Numbered from the stretch's first letter, positions 1-12,091 are shown. The stretch is DNA of 64,000 nucleotides from Madurella fahalii (GCA_029876055.1 CM056875.1:7403001-7467000), one strand, 5' to 3'. The notes: a model not told the origin generated them from the letters alone. Numbers and translations: made by a program.

Positions 1-260
1 GATCGAGGTTTCTAGCGTGGCGACTAGCCGCCCGCAAGGGCCGGAGCTAGAGCCCTGGATGATCGGCAGAGCTTGACAACAAGCCCAAAGCTTCAAATAT
101 CAGGGCTGGCAGTCAATTCTGTTTCGGCCAGTGTACGGGTACAAGTGTAACCAGCCCGGACACAGCACTGCCATGTCTCCCACGACTCATTCCTGTACTC
201 TTCCACTCTACGTCAATGCTCTCGCTGCTTCCAAAATCATAGTTGAACCGGTTTAACACA
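1..260. other. Intergenic, window edge
   Basis: I see no convincing reading frame, RNA or repeat here. It is the upstream region of the small gene that begins at 261. Confidence 0.4.
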
Positions 261-812
261 ATGTGTACGATCTACACCAACACGCGTTGGCGCTGCCACA
301 GAAACGGCTGCAAACCCGGGGGTAAGCCGTGCATACACAAGCCCTTCTGCGACAAACCACCTAGTTTCCGCCAGCACTGCGGCGAGTACGACGATGCGTC
401 CGGGCGATGCCGCGGTACTCCAATGATAGACAGCACCACACTCCTGCACAGGACCATTGCGTGCCCGACGCACCACAAGAAACACATGGAACGGCTGCAG
501 GAGATGTGGGACCTTGAGTGGGCCAACATCGCCATGGCCAAGACGGACCCGTACCACCGCCAGCGCGCCCAGCAGTCCAAGGAAGAGGAGACACTGTCTA
601 GGGAGAAGACCTTGGGGAAGTTGTACCGCGAAGCAGATCTGCTTAATGCCGAGTTTTACTCGGCCGCTGTAACATTCCAGCTTGACATTCTTGTCAGAGT
701 ATCCCAGAGTTCTGGTATCGTGTTGCGCCGCACCACATCTGAAAGATGTCCTCGCGGCGTATCCGAGTCTATAGTGGAAGATAGAAGTGTTACAAGGAAG
801 GATCAGTGTTAA
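261..812 (+). CDS. Small Cys/His-rich hypothetical protein
   Basis: An intronless frame of 183 residues that I cannot assign to a named family. I chose the ATG at 261 because the frame upstream of it has only a TTG. The N-terminal half is rich in Cys and His (MCTIYTNTRWRC, then CKPGGKPCIHKPFC and later CPTHHKKH), which suggests a metal-bound or disulfide-rich fold. A charged, probably helical stretch follows (about residues 72-120: MERLQEMWDLEW, QSKEEETLSREKTLGKLY). The last 40 or so residues look low in structure and may be read-through past a true end or an unrecognised intron. Small fungal proteins with this type of N-terminal Cys/His signature are common in Pezizomycotina, but their role is unknown to me. 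A long antisense frame covers the same stretch and I treat it as a shadow. Confidence 0.5.
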   Translation: MCTIYTNTRWRCHRNGCKPGGKPCIHKPFCDKPPSFRQHCGEYDDASGRCRGTPMIDSTTLLHRTIACPTHHKKHMERLQEMWDLEWANIAMAKTDPYHRQRAQQSKEEETLSREKTLGKLYREADLLNAEFYSAAVTFQLDILVRVSQSSGIVLRRTTSERCPRGVSESIVEDRSVTRKDQC

Positions 813-1140
813 GTTTATAGGTAGGAACTGGATCATCGTGATGGAAGGCAGCGGCGACGTTAGCTAGCACTTTGCTTGTTGGATGGGATGTCTTTGCTGC
901 AGTGTTTTGGCGTCTTGCTAGCACTCAGGGTACTGGTACGGCTTCCTAACTCCATCCCTTGAACTGCTATCAGACGCTGATTTCAGGCGTAACGGCAGTA
1001 CTATTTGATACCCCAGCGCCGGTTGAAAAATAGCGTGTACGGATTAGGAGAATCACCCCGGGCAACTTTGCCGAGTCCTTGACGTTTTACATATACCGCT
1101 CAGTGAATCAAGCAGAGCATGTCATTGGTGTCATGGCCGC
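813..1140. other. Intergenic, convergent
   Basis: This spacer holds the 3' ends of the flanking genes, which point toward each other. I see no gene, RNA or clear repeat. Confidence 0.4.
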
Positions 1141-2314
1141 TTAGGGCTCAACCTCTCTCCCAGTCTTTGCGCTCTCCTTGATAGCTTCAATGATCTTCAG
1201 CACCTGCGCAGCTTGCGACGCGGGGACGGGTACGTCTTCCTCCTTTCCACTCTCCACCGCCTTGGCGAACAACTCGTAAAACCTGAGATATGTCTCTGGC
1301 TCAACGGTCGGACAAACCTGCTCCTCAATCTTCCCGTCATCATTCACAACACACAGTCTCCCATACTCGGTCTCATTCTCCTTCCCAAATCCAGCATCTG
1401 TGACCTTGCCCCCACTCCTCAACCACTCCTCCTGGGGGTCTAACCCCGTCTTGTGATAACTCCCTTTGGTTCCCCTCACCCAGAACCTGACCTGCCTCGT
1501 CTCAACACTAACCACCCCAATCCTCACGTGCACCAACATCCCCGTCTCCCTATAACTCAACACAGCCGTCACGCTATCGGGCTCTCCCTCGGCCCCAAAA
1601 CCGCCCACCAGCCTCCCCTCGCGCTGCTGCGCAAACCGGCCCCAGACGGCGCTCGGCATGCCGAACAGCACAAACACCTGGTCCAGCAGGTGCGTTCCGA
1701 GGTCAAACAGCGGCCCGCCGCCCTGGTCCATGGGCAGGCCGCCCTTCCAGCTGTCCGTGCCGTAGCCGGCCAGGCGGAAGCGGTCAAAGTGGGTCTCGAA
1801 CTCGACGACGCGGCCCAGCGCGCCGTCGCGGAGCAGCCTCCGCACCGTCAGGAAGTCGGCGTCCCACCGCCGGTTCTGGTAGACGCACAGGACGCGGCCG
1901 CGGGCGCGCGCCAGCGCCGCCAGCGCCTCGGCCTCGCCCGACGACGCCACGAACGGCTTCTCCACCAGCACGTGCTTGCCCGCCTCGAGGGCGGCGCGCG
2001 CGAACGGCGAGTGCGTCGGCGGCGGGGTGCAGAGGATGACGATGTCGATGGCCGGGTCCGCGAGGAGCGGCTCGAGCGCCGTGTAGTGCGTCACCGAGGG
2101 GTGGTCCTCCACGGCGGAGTTGCCCGGGGCTGGGGACCGCTGAAGGATGGAGTGCAGGTGTAGGGAGGGGGTGCGGGCGATGAAGGGGATGTGAAAGGTC
2201 TTGGCCGAGAGGCTGGTTGCGGCGTTAACCGGGGCAATTGTGAGGGTGAAGGGGGAAGGGGGGAGCTTGCCCGTAGCCGACTATGGCGACGTTGAATTGT
2301 TTTTGGGTGGCCAT
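1141..2314 (-). CDS. Gfo/Idh/MocA-family NAD(P)-dependent oxidoreductase
   Basis: Two exons on the minus strand, 2314-2271 and 2212-1141, give 371 residues (1116 nt including TAA). The 58-nt intron (2270-2213) starts GCAAGC and ends CAACCAG, so it is a GC-AG intron. Joining restores the Rossmann start VAIVGYG|LSAKTFH from a split glycine codon. Family features follow: CTPPPTHSPFARAALEAGKH, the EKPF dinucleotide-binding motif near residue 100, and GGGPLFDLGTHLLDQ in the C-terminal alpha/beta domain. Members oxidise or reduce sugars, inositols and related alcohols with NAD(P)(H). No signal peptide is seen, so the protein is probably cytosolic. The substrate cannot be told from sequence. Length is normal for fungal members (about 350-400). 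Confidence 0.9.
2213..2270 (-). other. GC-AG intron of the Gfo/Idh/MocA gene
   Basis: The donor reads GG|GCAAGC and the acceptor CAACCAG|CC. No nearby GT donor preserves both the frame and the GYGxSxxxFH motif, so the GC donor is the simplest reading. Confidence 0.8.
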
Positions 2315-5300
2315 GTTTGGTTAGTGAGGTTCCGTAGTGATATGAGGAGAATCTGTGATTGTGCCGGAGGGGACTTGGAGCAGAGAAGCTCCTGAATATT
2401 TCTACTCTGCGGGGTAGCTTCACTTTCTGGTGGAACGTTGCGTCTTCTAAAGCCCCACTCGTGATGACATCCTTTTTCTCCTTTTCAAGTTTCTCCTTGA
2501 GCGATCCTAGCTGAACGCTTGACTTAGGGTTAGGGTCCTAGACCCTGTTTGGTTCATACAGTCTTAAGATTGACTGACACCGGAAGTCTCCGGAATACCA
2601 AGCCTTCATTTGTATAGGTTCCAATGATGTGTTGTGGTTGCAGACCGTAGAATATCAGAACGGTGAAATTATAGGGGAATAACAAATACAGAAAACTCCA
2701 TGTTTGTGTTCTCTAAAGAGGGAATATGATAAAAGAACTGCCGTCTCTAATCCCTTTGTTGTACCCTCACTTTTGATGCTTGTGCCCTCCGGATGCCGCT
2801 TTTTCTGATGCCAGATTCGTGACTTTCCGAACGGCCAATTGTGTGCTGCCAGAGTTCCTTGCAGATATTTTAGGACTCTGAAAGGCCTCTTACATTCAAC
2901 GCAAGGCCATCCATACGGTCCCAGATGTCCGCGCCAAAGGCTACAATAGCTCCTCCATGCCAGGCGCAGACCACAGATAAACACCGCCGCTAACCTTCGT
3001 GTGAGGCAGTATTACAAGAAGCCAAGGGATATGTCATGAGGGCATGCTCCTAGACTCGCTAGGTTACCACCCTGTGGGTCCCAGTTTGAAGAGCAGTTTG
3101 GCTCCGCGCTTGCTTGCTCCTTCGCAGCACCCTCCGCCTTTATTTCACGACACCACAACACTACTAGCTCCGCGATGCGCTACCTGTTCAATATTAGCGG
3201 GTCTCTGGTCGGCGGGACTGACAGACACAAATTTCTCCAACGCCTTCTGTTTCGATTCCTTTTCTTCTCTTTCTTCTCTTCCTTTCAAATCCGCCAGTCG
3301 ACTTCCTCATCTTCCTCCCCTTCCCATCACACCCTGCCCCAATCCATCCTCCTCGTCTGCCATCCTTTTCACCACTATCAATACTATTACGGACACAGCG
3401 ACAGATTTAGGACGCTCACACCGTCCCACCTTAGGCCCATCGAAAATGTCGTTCAACAGATATTTGGAATCCGATGCGTGGCGGTCGCTGACTGAACCGC
3501 CTTACTTCTGATAGGCAATTGAGAGACGGCGCGAGCAGCAAAGTTCCTTCCCGGCACCCTGAGTTACCGGTTCATTTCGTAACGGATCGACTCCAGTGGC
3601 GGCAGGCCGTTGTTTCCTGCGAATTCTCTTCTTTTACTGGCTACCATTTGCCCCCCAACATGACAGGACAAGTTCCCGATCCTTAAACACCCTCACTGAT
3701 AGCAATTACTAACTCAGCGTTCTTAGGAACTGCCTCAGAACATCCGACCAAGGGACTCTAACATGTATTGTCCCGTAGTAGGTCTCTCTGGTATTGAAGC
3801 GTCGAGAAGGACGAGGGTTACTACCGCACGAGTCAACCTTAGGCCCCACCCGAGCAGCGTTAGCCGGAGCCGAGCTATGACATGTAACATTATCCAGGTG
3901 AGTGTTCAATGTCTCCCCAAACTCGTGCCAATGATGAGAACATCTCATTCCTATGAAAACGTTTCGTGATTATTACTTCGGGTTCATCTGAGGCCCAATC
4001 TACTTTCCGCTGTCCTTTCCCAATATTTTTAGACAACCACCACTAACACGACAGTCTAGCAGGGTTATCCTAATCTCTACCGCTTCGATGCCTACTGGCA
4101 GCTATATCCGCCGACCCACACGTCAGGACGTGAATCGAGGCTGACGGATGAGCCTATCACTGCACACAGCCCACATTGACCTACACTTCTGACCCCATCC
4201 CCATATTCGTGTTTTAGCCATAACCGGGGGGCTTCTGGATACCCTCAAAACGCCCCCCGCGACTTGGAGGCCATGCTTGGGTTGTGTTTGTGCGAGGGTG
4301 GAGGGTTAGATGGCTGGGCACGCTTGGGTGGAAAGATTTTATCGGGAGAAAAGGGAAGAACTGGGGAGAAACAGGAAGCGAGCTAGGAAACGGTTGCAAA
4401 AGGCCTAGGATGCAGTGCGAAAATTAGCGCTTACTCCTATGGCCCTACCGTGAGGGATTCGACGCTTGGCTGAATCCGGAAACGGGAAACATGGTTAAAG
4501 TGAGCGGTGATCCATTTCTGTCTAACTACCTACGCCGCAGCATAATGCCAAAATGGTTTGAGGGTAACCACGTGGTATAAGTGTCCTGGGTCCGCCCTCA
4601 TGAGTGAACAGGACAGTATCCTTTGATGTGGGATCTCAACGTAATAGAAACAGCTCCCCTTACAGACAGCGCTATTCAGACTTGGCGGTAATCGCACCCC
4701 AGTCCGACGAGATGCTCCAGAGCATCCACTAGCAGTCCGTCGCGCGATTAGAAAGGCATTACTCTAAGTAGCGGCTATAGATCTTTTATCACAGACGCAG
4801 AGGTCATCGTCCTCCTAGCAGTGATCTAAATTGAACATGTAAACGCGATCGAACCCTTTATTCTTGTTAATGGAGCACTTCTTGTCGTTACGGGTGCGGC
4901 CGATAGAGCACAGCAAGCCAAAAAAAAAAAAAAAAAAAAAAAAAAGAAGATCATCCTGTATCTATCTTAGATGAGGTCGATGCATGGTCTGCGCGAGTTG
5001 AGAGCTTGGAACGTTCTTGGTGTCACAGGTTCCGAGGTTGCTACCGCAGCGAGGGGCCAGCATCTGGAAGACCCCACAGAACTAGCCCCATTTACTCTTG
5101 TAGTCTCCACCTCCAGACCCAAACTCCGAGAGCCTGGAATTGAGGTTAACTATACAAACCAAGCTGCCGTCACTCTGGGCTCCGCGGCACAGCCTGGGTA
5201 TTTATCTTGCCCTTTCGAAATCCTTCAAGTTCTTACCGTGAAAATGACCTTAGATGAGAACCCTTCAATACCCTGTCAAGAACATCCTCCTCTCATAGCA

Positions 5301-5946
5301 AAACACTATCATCCGTTCCGAGTCTTCGGAGTTTTGATAGCCACGCTGATGACCACGTTCGAAACCGGCCCTTCCTAAGGGAATTGTAGATAACTGAAGC
5401 GATGCTCCACGCAGCAATGCAATAGACTACAATCATTGTCTCCCGGCAGACATTCTAATATTCTTAATGCATATACGCGGCAGATTCCACCGACAGAGCA
5501 TGAGATATTCGGAACTCGGGCACTACACAGCCACCGGGCAATGCATATACTTGTTAGATATCCTGCAAGGAGGGGTTAGCACTCTACGGCTGAATACGCT
5601 CCAGGGCCAGAAGCCTTGATTATCTCCACATATACCCTCATCACAAAGAGACGGAAGAATGCGTTATTTTCTGGAGGCAGGGGTTGCATTCGTTGGCGTC
5701 TCATCGGTCGTTGGGTGACAGTTGGTCGTTGGGTGGCAGTCTCACCCATTACTAATACGGAAAGGATTATGATCCCGACTCGTTGTGGGGCACTCAGCAG
5801 CAATATCCAGCTCAATAACTCCGCAGGAAAGAAGGATTTGGAAATATCTCTGTTTCTTACTTTCTTCCGAGTAGGAGTCCCTAGCCCAATGCCACGGTGC
5901 CGTTTTTAGGAGACACTTAAGACACCTTCGAAAGGACGAGCAGGCG
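2315..5946. other. Long intergenic region, no supported gene
   Basis: About 3.6 kb without a frame I would call a gene. It contains a pyrimidine-rich stretch at about 3240-3330, of the type found in fungal promoters and 5' leaders. A tiny ATG frame follows at 3446-3511 (21 residues). A run of 25 A lies at 4921-4945. A 135-codon frame at 4971-5378 has no recognisable motif. A short imperfect direct repeat of GGTCGTTGGGTGRCAGT lies near 5707-5742. The pyrimidine tract could mark a promoter of a decayed or non-coding transcript. Confidence 0.35.
4921..4945 (+). repeat. Poly(A) homopolymer tract
   Basis: An uninterrupted run of 25 A in a gene-free region. It could be a microsatellite or the tail of an old retroposed copy; no coding remnant is evident immediately upstream. 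Confidence 0.8.
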
Positions 5947-7222
5947 ATGGCGGCGCAAAGAATCAACAGAGTGTACGAAGACGCTGTTACGTCGAAATTG
6001 CTTCCAGGCGTCTCGCTGTTTGCAGGCGACAAGAATGGTAACAATCCATATTCACCCTGGTCGAGCTCAAGGCGGAACATGAAACTAACAAATGACGCAA
6101 GGCAACATCGTTTACTCCAGATCCCTGGGCAAGGCGAGCTTGAAGCAGAGCCGCGAGACGGAGCCTTTTATGTCCTCGACGGTTTGCGCCGTCGCTTCTA
6201 TGAGCAAGCTCATGACGTCTGTAGCCGTCCTGAAAGCCGTAGAACAGGGAAAGCTGAACTTGGACGAGGACGTCCGACCCATATTCCCCGAGATGGGTCA
6301 GTACGGCATCATCACGGGCTTTGATGAGACGCAAAACGCGGCCGTCTTTAAGGGCGACTCGACGCCAATCACGCTCCGGATGCTGCTCTCTCACACTTCA
6401 GGTCACGAGTACGACTGGCTTAACCCGCTCCTTTGCAAGTGGCGCGCCTCCCGTAACGAAGTGCCCTGGTCTGGGCCTACGGTGGAACACAAATCGGCCC
6501 TGCCTCTGGTCTTCAAGCCGGGTACCAGCTTTGCGTACGGCGCCGGGCACGACTGGGCGGGCAAGGCCGTGGAGATTGCCTATGGCACCACTCTCGACGA
6601 TGTCATGCGGGAGCACATCTGGGAACCGCTAGGGATTCAGGACGACGCCTCGTTCTACCCCAGAACCAAGCCGGCCATGGCCAGCCGCTTGGCTGACATT
6701 AGCACGCTCAACGAAAAGGGTGAACCGCCGGCCGTCGATGCGTCCGACTTTGACATGTTGTTTGGCGGCACCGACTGTCTCGGCGGCGCGGGCGTCTTCA
6801 TCTCAGCCCAAGCCTACTTCACATTCCTCTCAGCCGTGTTCCGACGAGACAGCCGGCTCCTAACGTCTGAGTCATACACAGAGCTCTTCCGTCCGCAGCT
6901 TGACGAGGCGGCCGAACAAGCTTTCAACAATTACCTCGCGAGTTCGCCCCTCCACATGCAATTTCTGTCTCTGGCGGTCCCACCCGAAGTGAGGAAGACA
7001 TGGTCATTTGCGGGAATGGTGTGCCTGGACGGCCAGGAAGGGAGGTTCAAAAAGGGAACTACCTTCTGGGCTGGTGTTCCAGGCTGCGTATGGTTCATGG
7101 ATCATGAAGCTGGACTGTGTGGCACGGCGGTGTGCCAAATTTTACCGCCTCAGCATCCAGCAATTATCGAGTTGCATGTGGAATTCCAGAAAGGTGTGTT
7201 CGCCTTGGCAAACGGCGACTGA
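5947..7222 (+). CDS. Serine beta-lactamase-like hydrolase/transesterase (class C / EstB-LovD type)
   Basis: Two exons, 5947-6037 and 6102-7222, give 403 residues. The 64-nt intron runs GTAACA...GACGCAAG with a perfect CTAAC branch site, and splicing yields GDKNG|NIVYSRSLGK. The catalytic S-x-x-K motif is S63-M-S-K66 (VASMSKLMTSV). It is followed by LLSHTSGHEYDWL and, further on, SFAYGAGHDWAGKAVE, which holds the tyrosine-bearing element. These are typical of the serine hydrolase family that includes EstB esterases and LovD-like acyltransferases, which hydrolyse or transfer ester acyl groups through a Ser-Lys-Tyr mechanism. No signal peptide is seen. The SDR 236 bp downstream is on the same strand, but no synthase gene is near, so a biosynthetic role is unproven. 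Confidence 0.88.
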
Positions 7223-7458
7223 GATAGATAAGGTAGTTGGACCTAAGGGAGTCAACACGACTCCTCGGGCCCCTGTAGACAGAAGGATCGTAGGGACTTT
7301 AGCTGACCGCCCAACAATTCACCAGAAGGCTTGGCGCTTACTCGTTCCAACCCATGTATCGCCAAGATTGCTTCGTTTGCCGGCCGTTCCGTGACTTCTT
7401 TCCTTACATTCGAGAAAATACTCCTTTTTAAGTACCTTACTGATCACATCACGGAACC

Positions 7459-8496
7459 ATGACATTTTCTGCAATATGGACGCAGTTCTTCCCGCCGCGA
7501 AACAGCGCACCCCTCACGGAGGCAAACCTGCCGAGCCAAACCGGCAAGGTGTGTATCGTGACGGGCGGTTCATCAGGCTTGGGCTATGAGATCTCACGCA
7601 TTCTCTACGGCGCGGGTGCCACCGTCTACATACTCACACGGTCCCGGGAGCACGCTGACGGTGCCATCTCCCGCATCAGGGCGTTCTACGACAGCAAACA
7701 GGCGGATGGTAAACAGCGGGGCAGTCTGGAGTACATCCACATGGACTTAATGGACCTGGCGAGCGTCAAGACCGCAGCCCAGCAGTTTCTAGGCCGCCAT
7801 CCCGGACGACTCGACATCCTCTTCAACAACGCCGGCACGGCGGCCCGGAAAAATGCGCCCCTCACGGCCCAAGGGAACGAGTACCACGTCGGGATCAACT
7901 CGCTCGGTGGTTTCCTTTTGGCCAAGCTGCTGACGCCCATCCTTTCCCAAACGGCAAAACAGGCGCCTGCCGGCAGCGTGCGCGTTGTGTGGCCCGCCTC
8001 CATACTCGTCGAGATGTCGACACCCGAGGGCGGCATCCGCAGCGAGTTCCTGCGCGATCCCACCATAGGCAAGAACCCCGCCGAGCTCTATAGCACGTCC
8101 AAGGCGGCCAACTGGTTCGTGGCGTCCGAATTCGCTCGGCGGCAATCACGCCAATCCGCAGATGGAGGGGGCCAAGTTCTGCACATTGCCGGCAACCCCG
8201 GCAACTATCTGACCAACATCTGGCGCGATACGCCAACCCTGCTATTCTGCCTTCTGTGGCCCATCCTTCGCGACCCGGTCCATGGCGCCGAAACGTATTT
8301 GTTCATGGGACTTTCCCAGTCGGTCACTCTTGCTGATGCCGATGCCGGCCGCTATGTCGTGCCGGATGGGCGGTGGCACCCGGGGGGGATGAGGGAGGAT
8401 CTGCTGCTGGCACTGCGCTCCGTAGACGAGGGTGGATCGGGCCGCGCAGCTGAGTACTTTGACTGGTGTGAGGAGAAAGTTCGCGATTTTCTGTGA
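7459..8496 (+). CDS. Short-chain dehydrogenase/reductase (retinol-dehydrogenase/WWOX-like)
   Basis: An intronless frame of 345 residues starting at the ATG in ACCATGACA. It has the cofactor loop TGGSSGLG at residues 35-42, NNAG at 123-126, a candidate catalytic serine S181 (VVWPASILVE), and Y211-STS-K215. The spacing between Ser and Tyr is longer than in small SDRs and fits the roughly 300-residue retinol-dehydrogenase-like fungal group. These enzymes oxidise or reduce hydroxyl and keto groups with NAD(P)(H); the substrate is unknown. The N-terminal stretch before TGGSSGLG (FSAIWTQFFPP) is the standard leader of these fungal proteins. It may be co-expressed with the hydrolase upstream, but I see no shared promoter motif. 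Confidence 0.92.
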   Translation: MTFSAIWTQFFPPRNSAPLTEANLPSQTGKVCIVTGGSSGLGYEISRILYGAGATVYILTRSREHADGAISRIRAFYDSKQADGKQRGSLEYIHMDLMDLASVKTAAQQFLGRHPGRLDILFNNAGTAARKNAPLTAQGNEYHVGINSLGGFLLAKLLTPILSQTAKQAPAGSVRVVWPASILVEMSTPEGGIRSEFLRDPTIGKNPAELYSTSKAANWFVASEFARRQSRQSADGGGQVLHIAGNPGNYLTNIWRDTPTLLFCLLWPILRDPVHGAETYLFMGLSQSVTLADADAGRYVVPDGRWHPGGMREDLLLALRSVDEGGSGRAAEYFDWCEEKVRDFL

Positions 8497-9134
8497 ACTC
8501 CCAATAGGTATTGGCTCATTCACCCAGTCTTACATCTCATTGTTAGCACCATACCGCCGTATTCACTTCCCTGAGAGCTTCCTGTCCAGCGGGCGCCAAG
8601 TCAAAGACCGGTAATATTATAGCAAAGAACCGCTTTACTGACTAGGTTGCTGTAGTCATGGTTGTATCTGGGTACGTGTAGCGGCGGCAGCGAAAGGACA
8701 ACGAGTAATTAGATGACGTACGATAATTCAGAGTGTGTATACAAATTATATCTGAATGACCAATTCCATTAAGAAATGGGGCCCAAGGTTGCCGCGTTTT
8801 AACCCCATAGTCACCCAACCATTCACTGTATATCCCTCCCATCCATCACCCCCCATCAATCCACGTATCAACATAAACGTCGTATTCGGTCTTGGGCCCC
8901 TCGGCCGTGATTCAACCCTTTGCGGCGAGCTGTGAGTTAGGGAAAATTATCCCCAGGGATCTTGGGCACTCTGACCAGAGATACCCACTTACCGGCATGA
9001 CCCTCTGGAGGCTGGATCTTGCAGAGGACCCATTTTATTTGCAGAACTGAGGTAGGGCCGGCTGAGCCATATACCTACTCTTAGACAAGGCATTCAATTC
9101 TACACCTTTTCCCGCCCAACTCGAGAGCTTCTCT
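8497..9134. other. Intergenic
   Basis: I see no supported gene, RNA or structured repeat in this stretch. Confidence 0.4.
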
Positions 9135-9611
9135 TTGCTGCGAAGTGATTGCCCTCTTATCAGAGAGAGTTCTATATGCACATGTTGTTTTGACCCGTCC
9201 AGGCAGGATCTCTCGTTGAGTTCAACCGTAGCAGAAGGGAACAGAGCTAACAAGGTTAAAAGCACTACCAGGACGAGGGCAGCAAAGAATGCAATAACCT
9301 CCTCATCGTCACCTACAACTGAAGTAGACAAAGACGTGTCAAAGACGGGTGCAGCGACCGCGTTGACGGAGTTGAGCACGGCGGCAGATTGAGTGGCAAA
9401 GAAGGTAAAGCGGGTGGGGTATAACAAAGCCAAGGACGAGTATGGAGCTACGCTAGACGCAGATCACCAGAAGGTCGTCAAGAACGACCTCCATATCATT
9501 TACAAGACTGAGGATGTGCTTGAGAAGCTCGAGGCCGGCCTCAATCAGGCTAAGTGGCGCTTCCAGCAGGCAACTCAGCGACTGCAGACCGGACGATGCA
9601 ATCAGTTATAG
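9135..9611 (+). pseudogene. Possible decayed coding stretch, one in-frame stop
   Basis: One frame runs from 9135 to 9611 and is broken only by a TGA at 9390-9392. Before the stop the product is Ser/Thr-rich. After it comes a charged, probably helical segment (YNKAKDEYGATLDADHQKVV, then EDVLEKLEAGLNQAKWRFQQ). I recognise no family. It may be a broken small gene, two exons with an intron I cannot place, or chance. No upstream exon or start context is compelling. Confidence 0.22.
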
Positions 9612-12091
9612 AAATAAAGACTGACGGCCACGAGAAGCTCAAGAAGACGGCAAGGACGTCGACGTCTGGACCCATGTCACCTTCCCCACCACTACCAAGT
9701 CGACAGCAACAACAGCGGCATCCAGGACTGGTCTGGCTGTGCCCAGGTGCGGTATGACGGTTGGTTGTCTTTCGTAGAGGTTAGTAACAGCTGATCTTCG
9801 TCGAGAGCTCGCAAGTCTCGAATTACGCCTGCCCCTTTACCTTTGCCTCTGTGCTCTAGGAGGTTTTTCGGGCGAAGTGATAAGAATGAACAACGAAGAA
9901 AGGACGAAGAACTGCTTTGGAAACGCGCTTATTGTAGTGTTTAATTATGCAGGGAAACCAAGAAGGAACGGTCGGAGTGCGCTGGCAGATCATTCTTTTG
10001 ATGCAACCTATCCGTTTAACCCTTCTCCGATTACGCCATCGACACCATCCGAGGGGCCACCGCTGTGCCCCGACCCGTTCACTCGTGGCAGCCGGATGGC
10101 AGCCACATCATTTTTCCGCGTACACCGAGTTCCCGGCCTGTCCAACCGCATTTATCTTCGTAGCGGATACTGTTTTGGAGGTACTTTCTCTCCCGCTTTC
10201 CCATAGCGACGGCCACAAATTGAACCGTTGTGCTAAGGTGTGTCGCTTGACTGCAAGCTAGGGCATGGGATCGTCAGTGGTCCTCCTCGAAAGCACGAAA
10301 CATCAGGGCCTAGGTGCGACAGGCCCGGAAGGCCGACAAACCCTTTCCCTATCTCAATGAGAAGAACCTTCCGGCAGGTGTTCCGGTGTTGAGGTTGGAA
10401 ATTGGCGCCTTGCTGGTTGAATTGCAAGTTCACAATACTCAATGCGACGAGTTATCAATCGCCACGCACCAGCCGGACGTCCAAATTTACCTATAAAAAA
10501 GTCGGGGTTGAAGATGTGATATCGGTTGATCCAGCTACCCGAGGTAGCCACTGTAAGCTACCTTACCTAAGGCAACCTTGTCATGATGCAAAGCGAGATG
10601 GGGATCCTGCATTTATCCCCTTTTCCTGCATGCACCTAAAACGTCGCTCACTGGAGCCACGGTTAGATTAAGACAAAACAATGGAGAGAAGGATTCCAAG
10701 TAAGTAGGGGTTCGCCTAGATACGCGGCGGTTTCTTTCATTGTTATTCCATGATAGGAACAACAACAGACGGATGGGCACTGCATGCAGAGGTCAATTGA
10801 CTGATTGGCATGGGGGAGCTCCGGCTCTTCAATTTTGAGTGCATGCATCACCGTGATGCATGCAGAGGGTGACTGTGGGGCAGGCAGTCCGCCAAGTCGA
10901 CAGAGATCGGCGTTGGAGCAGCCGTGTAACCTTGGCAAAGTCTTGTTTCGTTGACCAAGCATTTCCAAGACCACCAAGCATTTCCAAGAAACCCTCTGCC
11001 GATCGCAGATCGCATGCAAAACATGGCAGGGGCTTTCTCCAGCAAACCTGCTCGGGACGCTGACCGCTGAAAGAGAGCAAAATGCCAGAGTCGATTTGCC
11101 ACGCGGAACAGCCGGAGACGCTGGGCTAACTGCACATTTCTCGTACTACCGACTGTCAAATTTCCCTTGAGGCGAGGACCCCTGTTCCTGCCGAATGACA
11201 TCCCATCAGGCGACGCCACCAGATGATGGTTATTCCCGGCCAGTTGTGTGTCGTATTGCGGGGCCTTGTGCTACTGTGCGTGGGCTGCACCGCCGAGTTA
11301 GCGAGATAGGTACAGTACGAATTGGAAACGAAGATCCGCTGGCTCCGAAAAACATTGCAGGCTCGGTGGACAGCAGGCATCGAGACGCTATGCAACTGGT
11401 GAAACGAGATAAAGATGGATCATCGCGCGCAATAGGGACATACGCCAGCTCCAGCGCCGTTGGCTGCGTGTTGTGTGCTGGGGCGCGCGATCTGCGCGTA
11501 TCTGGGTATCTGAGTCGGGGACAGCATCAGCCCCACTGTGCCTCAACCCCTAAGCAGTCCGAATGCAGACAATCGCCGCCGGGCTACTCCACAACCGGTT
11601 TCGTTCGGTTGTCTAGCCCCTGGAAGCGGAGCTTGGATGGTGGTTGCAGTGGTGTGTTCCTGCTTTTTCCTTTTAGGTAGTGATACCAGGGGCTCCTCCT
11701 GCCATCTCCTCCCTCTTTCTCCCTCTCCCTCCTTCACCCTTTTCTACCACCTTTCGTCGTGCTTCTCCCATCCGTTTTGTAATTCTCTGCCGAAGGAGCT
11801 GCATTTTTTGCCCTTTGGTGCCTCTCGCTCTACGACCCCCAACATTCCAACACTCGTTGACAGACCAGTTTAAATACCTTGCATTGGTTTCTTTTCCCAT
11901 TGTATCCCAGGTGACGGATCCACGAAAAACCGGCCAGGGAATACAGCATCGTGCGAATCGGCGACGTCATCCCGCCTTTCTCGAAGAATTATCAAGTTCA
12001 TTCCCGGGGACCGGTTTGGACACAACTGCCCTCGGGCGCGTTTCGTTGCCAAACCTCCCACCGACGGGCAGAAGGACGCTCTACCGTCAAA
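9612..12091. other. Intergenic, includes upstream region of the GH72 gene
   Basis: No supported coding sequence. A 17-bp direct repeat (ACCAAGCATTTCCAAGA) occurs at about 10957 and 10974. A strongly pyrimidine-rich stretch at about 11690-11770 precedes the GH72 gene and probably belongs to its core promoter or 5' leader, which is usual for highly expressed fungal wall genes. Confidence 0.4.

Noticed and set aside
1453..2163. Long plus-strand frame opposite the Gfo/Idh/MocA gene
   Set aside because: It is the antisense of a clear Rossmann-fold coding exon and has low-complexity His/Arg/Pro composition.
3044..3511. Frames rich in Ser, Pro and Phe around 3.0-3.5 kb
   Set aside because: They translate a pyrimidine-rich tract; no motif and no stable frame. 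More likely promoter or leader sequence.
4971..5378. 135-codon frame after the poly(A) tract
   Set aside because: No recognisable motif, no coding-like periodicity that I could see, isolated from other exons.
5947..8496. Secondary-metabolite cluster (LovD-like hydrolase plus SDR)
   Set aside because: No polyketide synthase, NRPS, terpene cyclase, P450 or cluster regulator is near; two adjacent enzymes are not enough.
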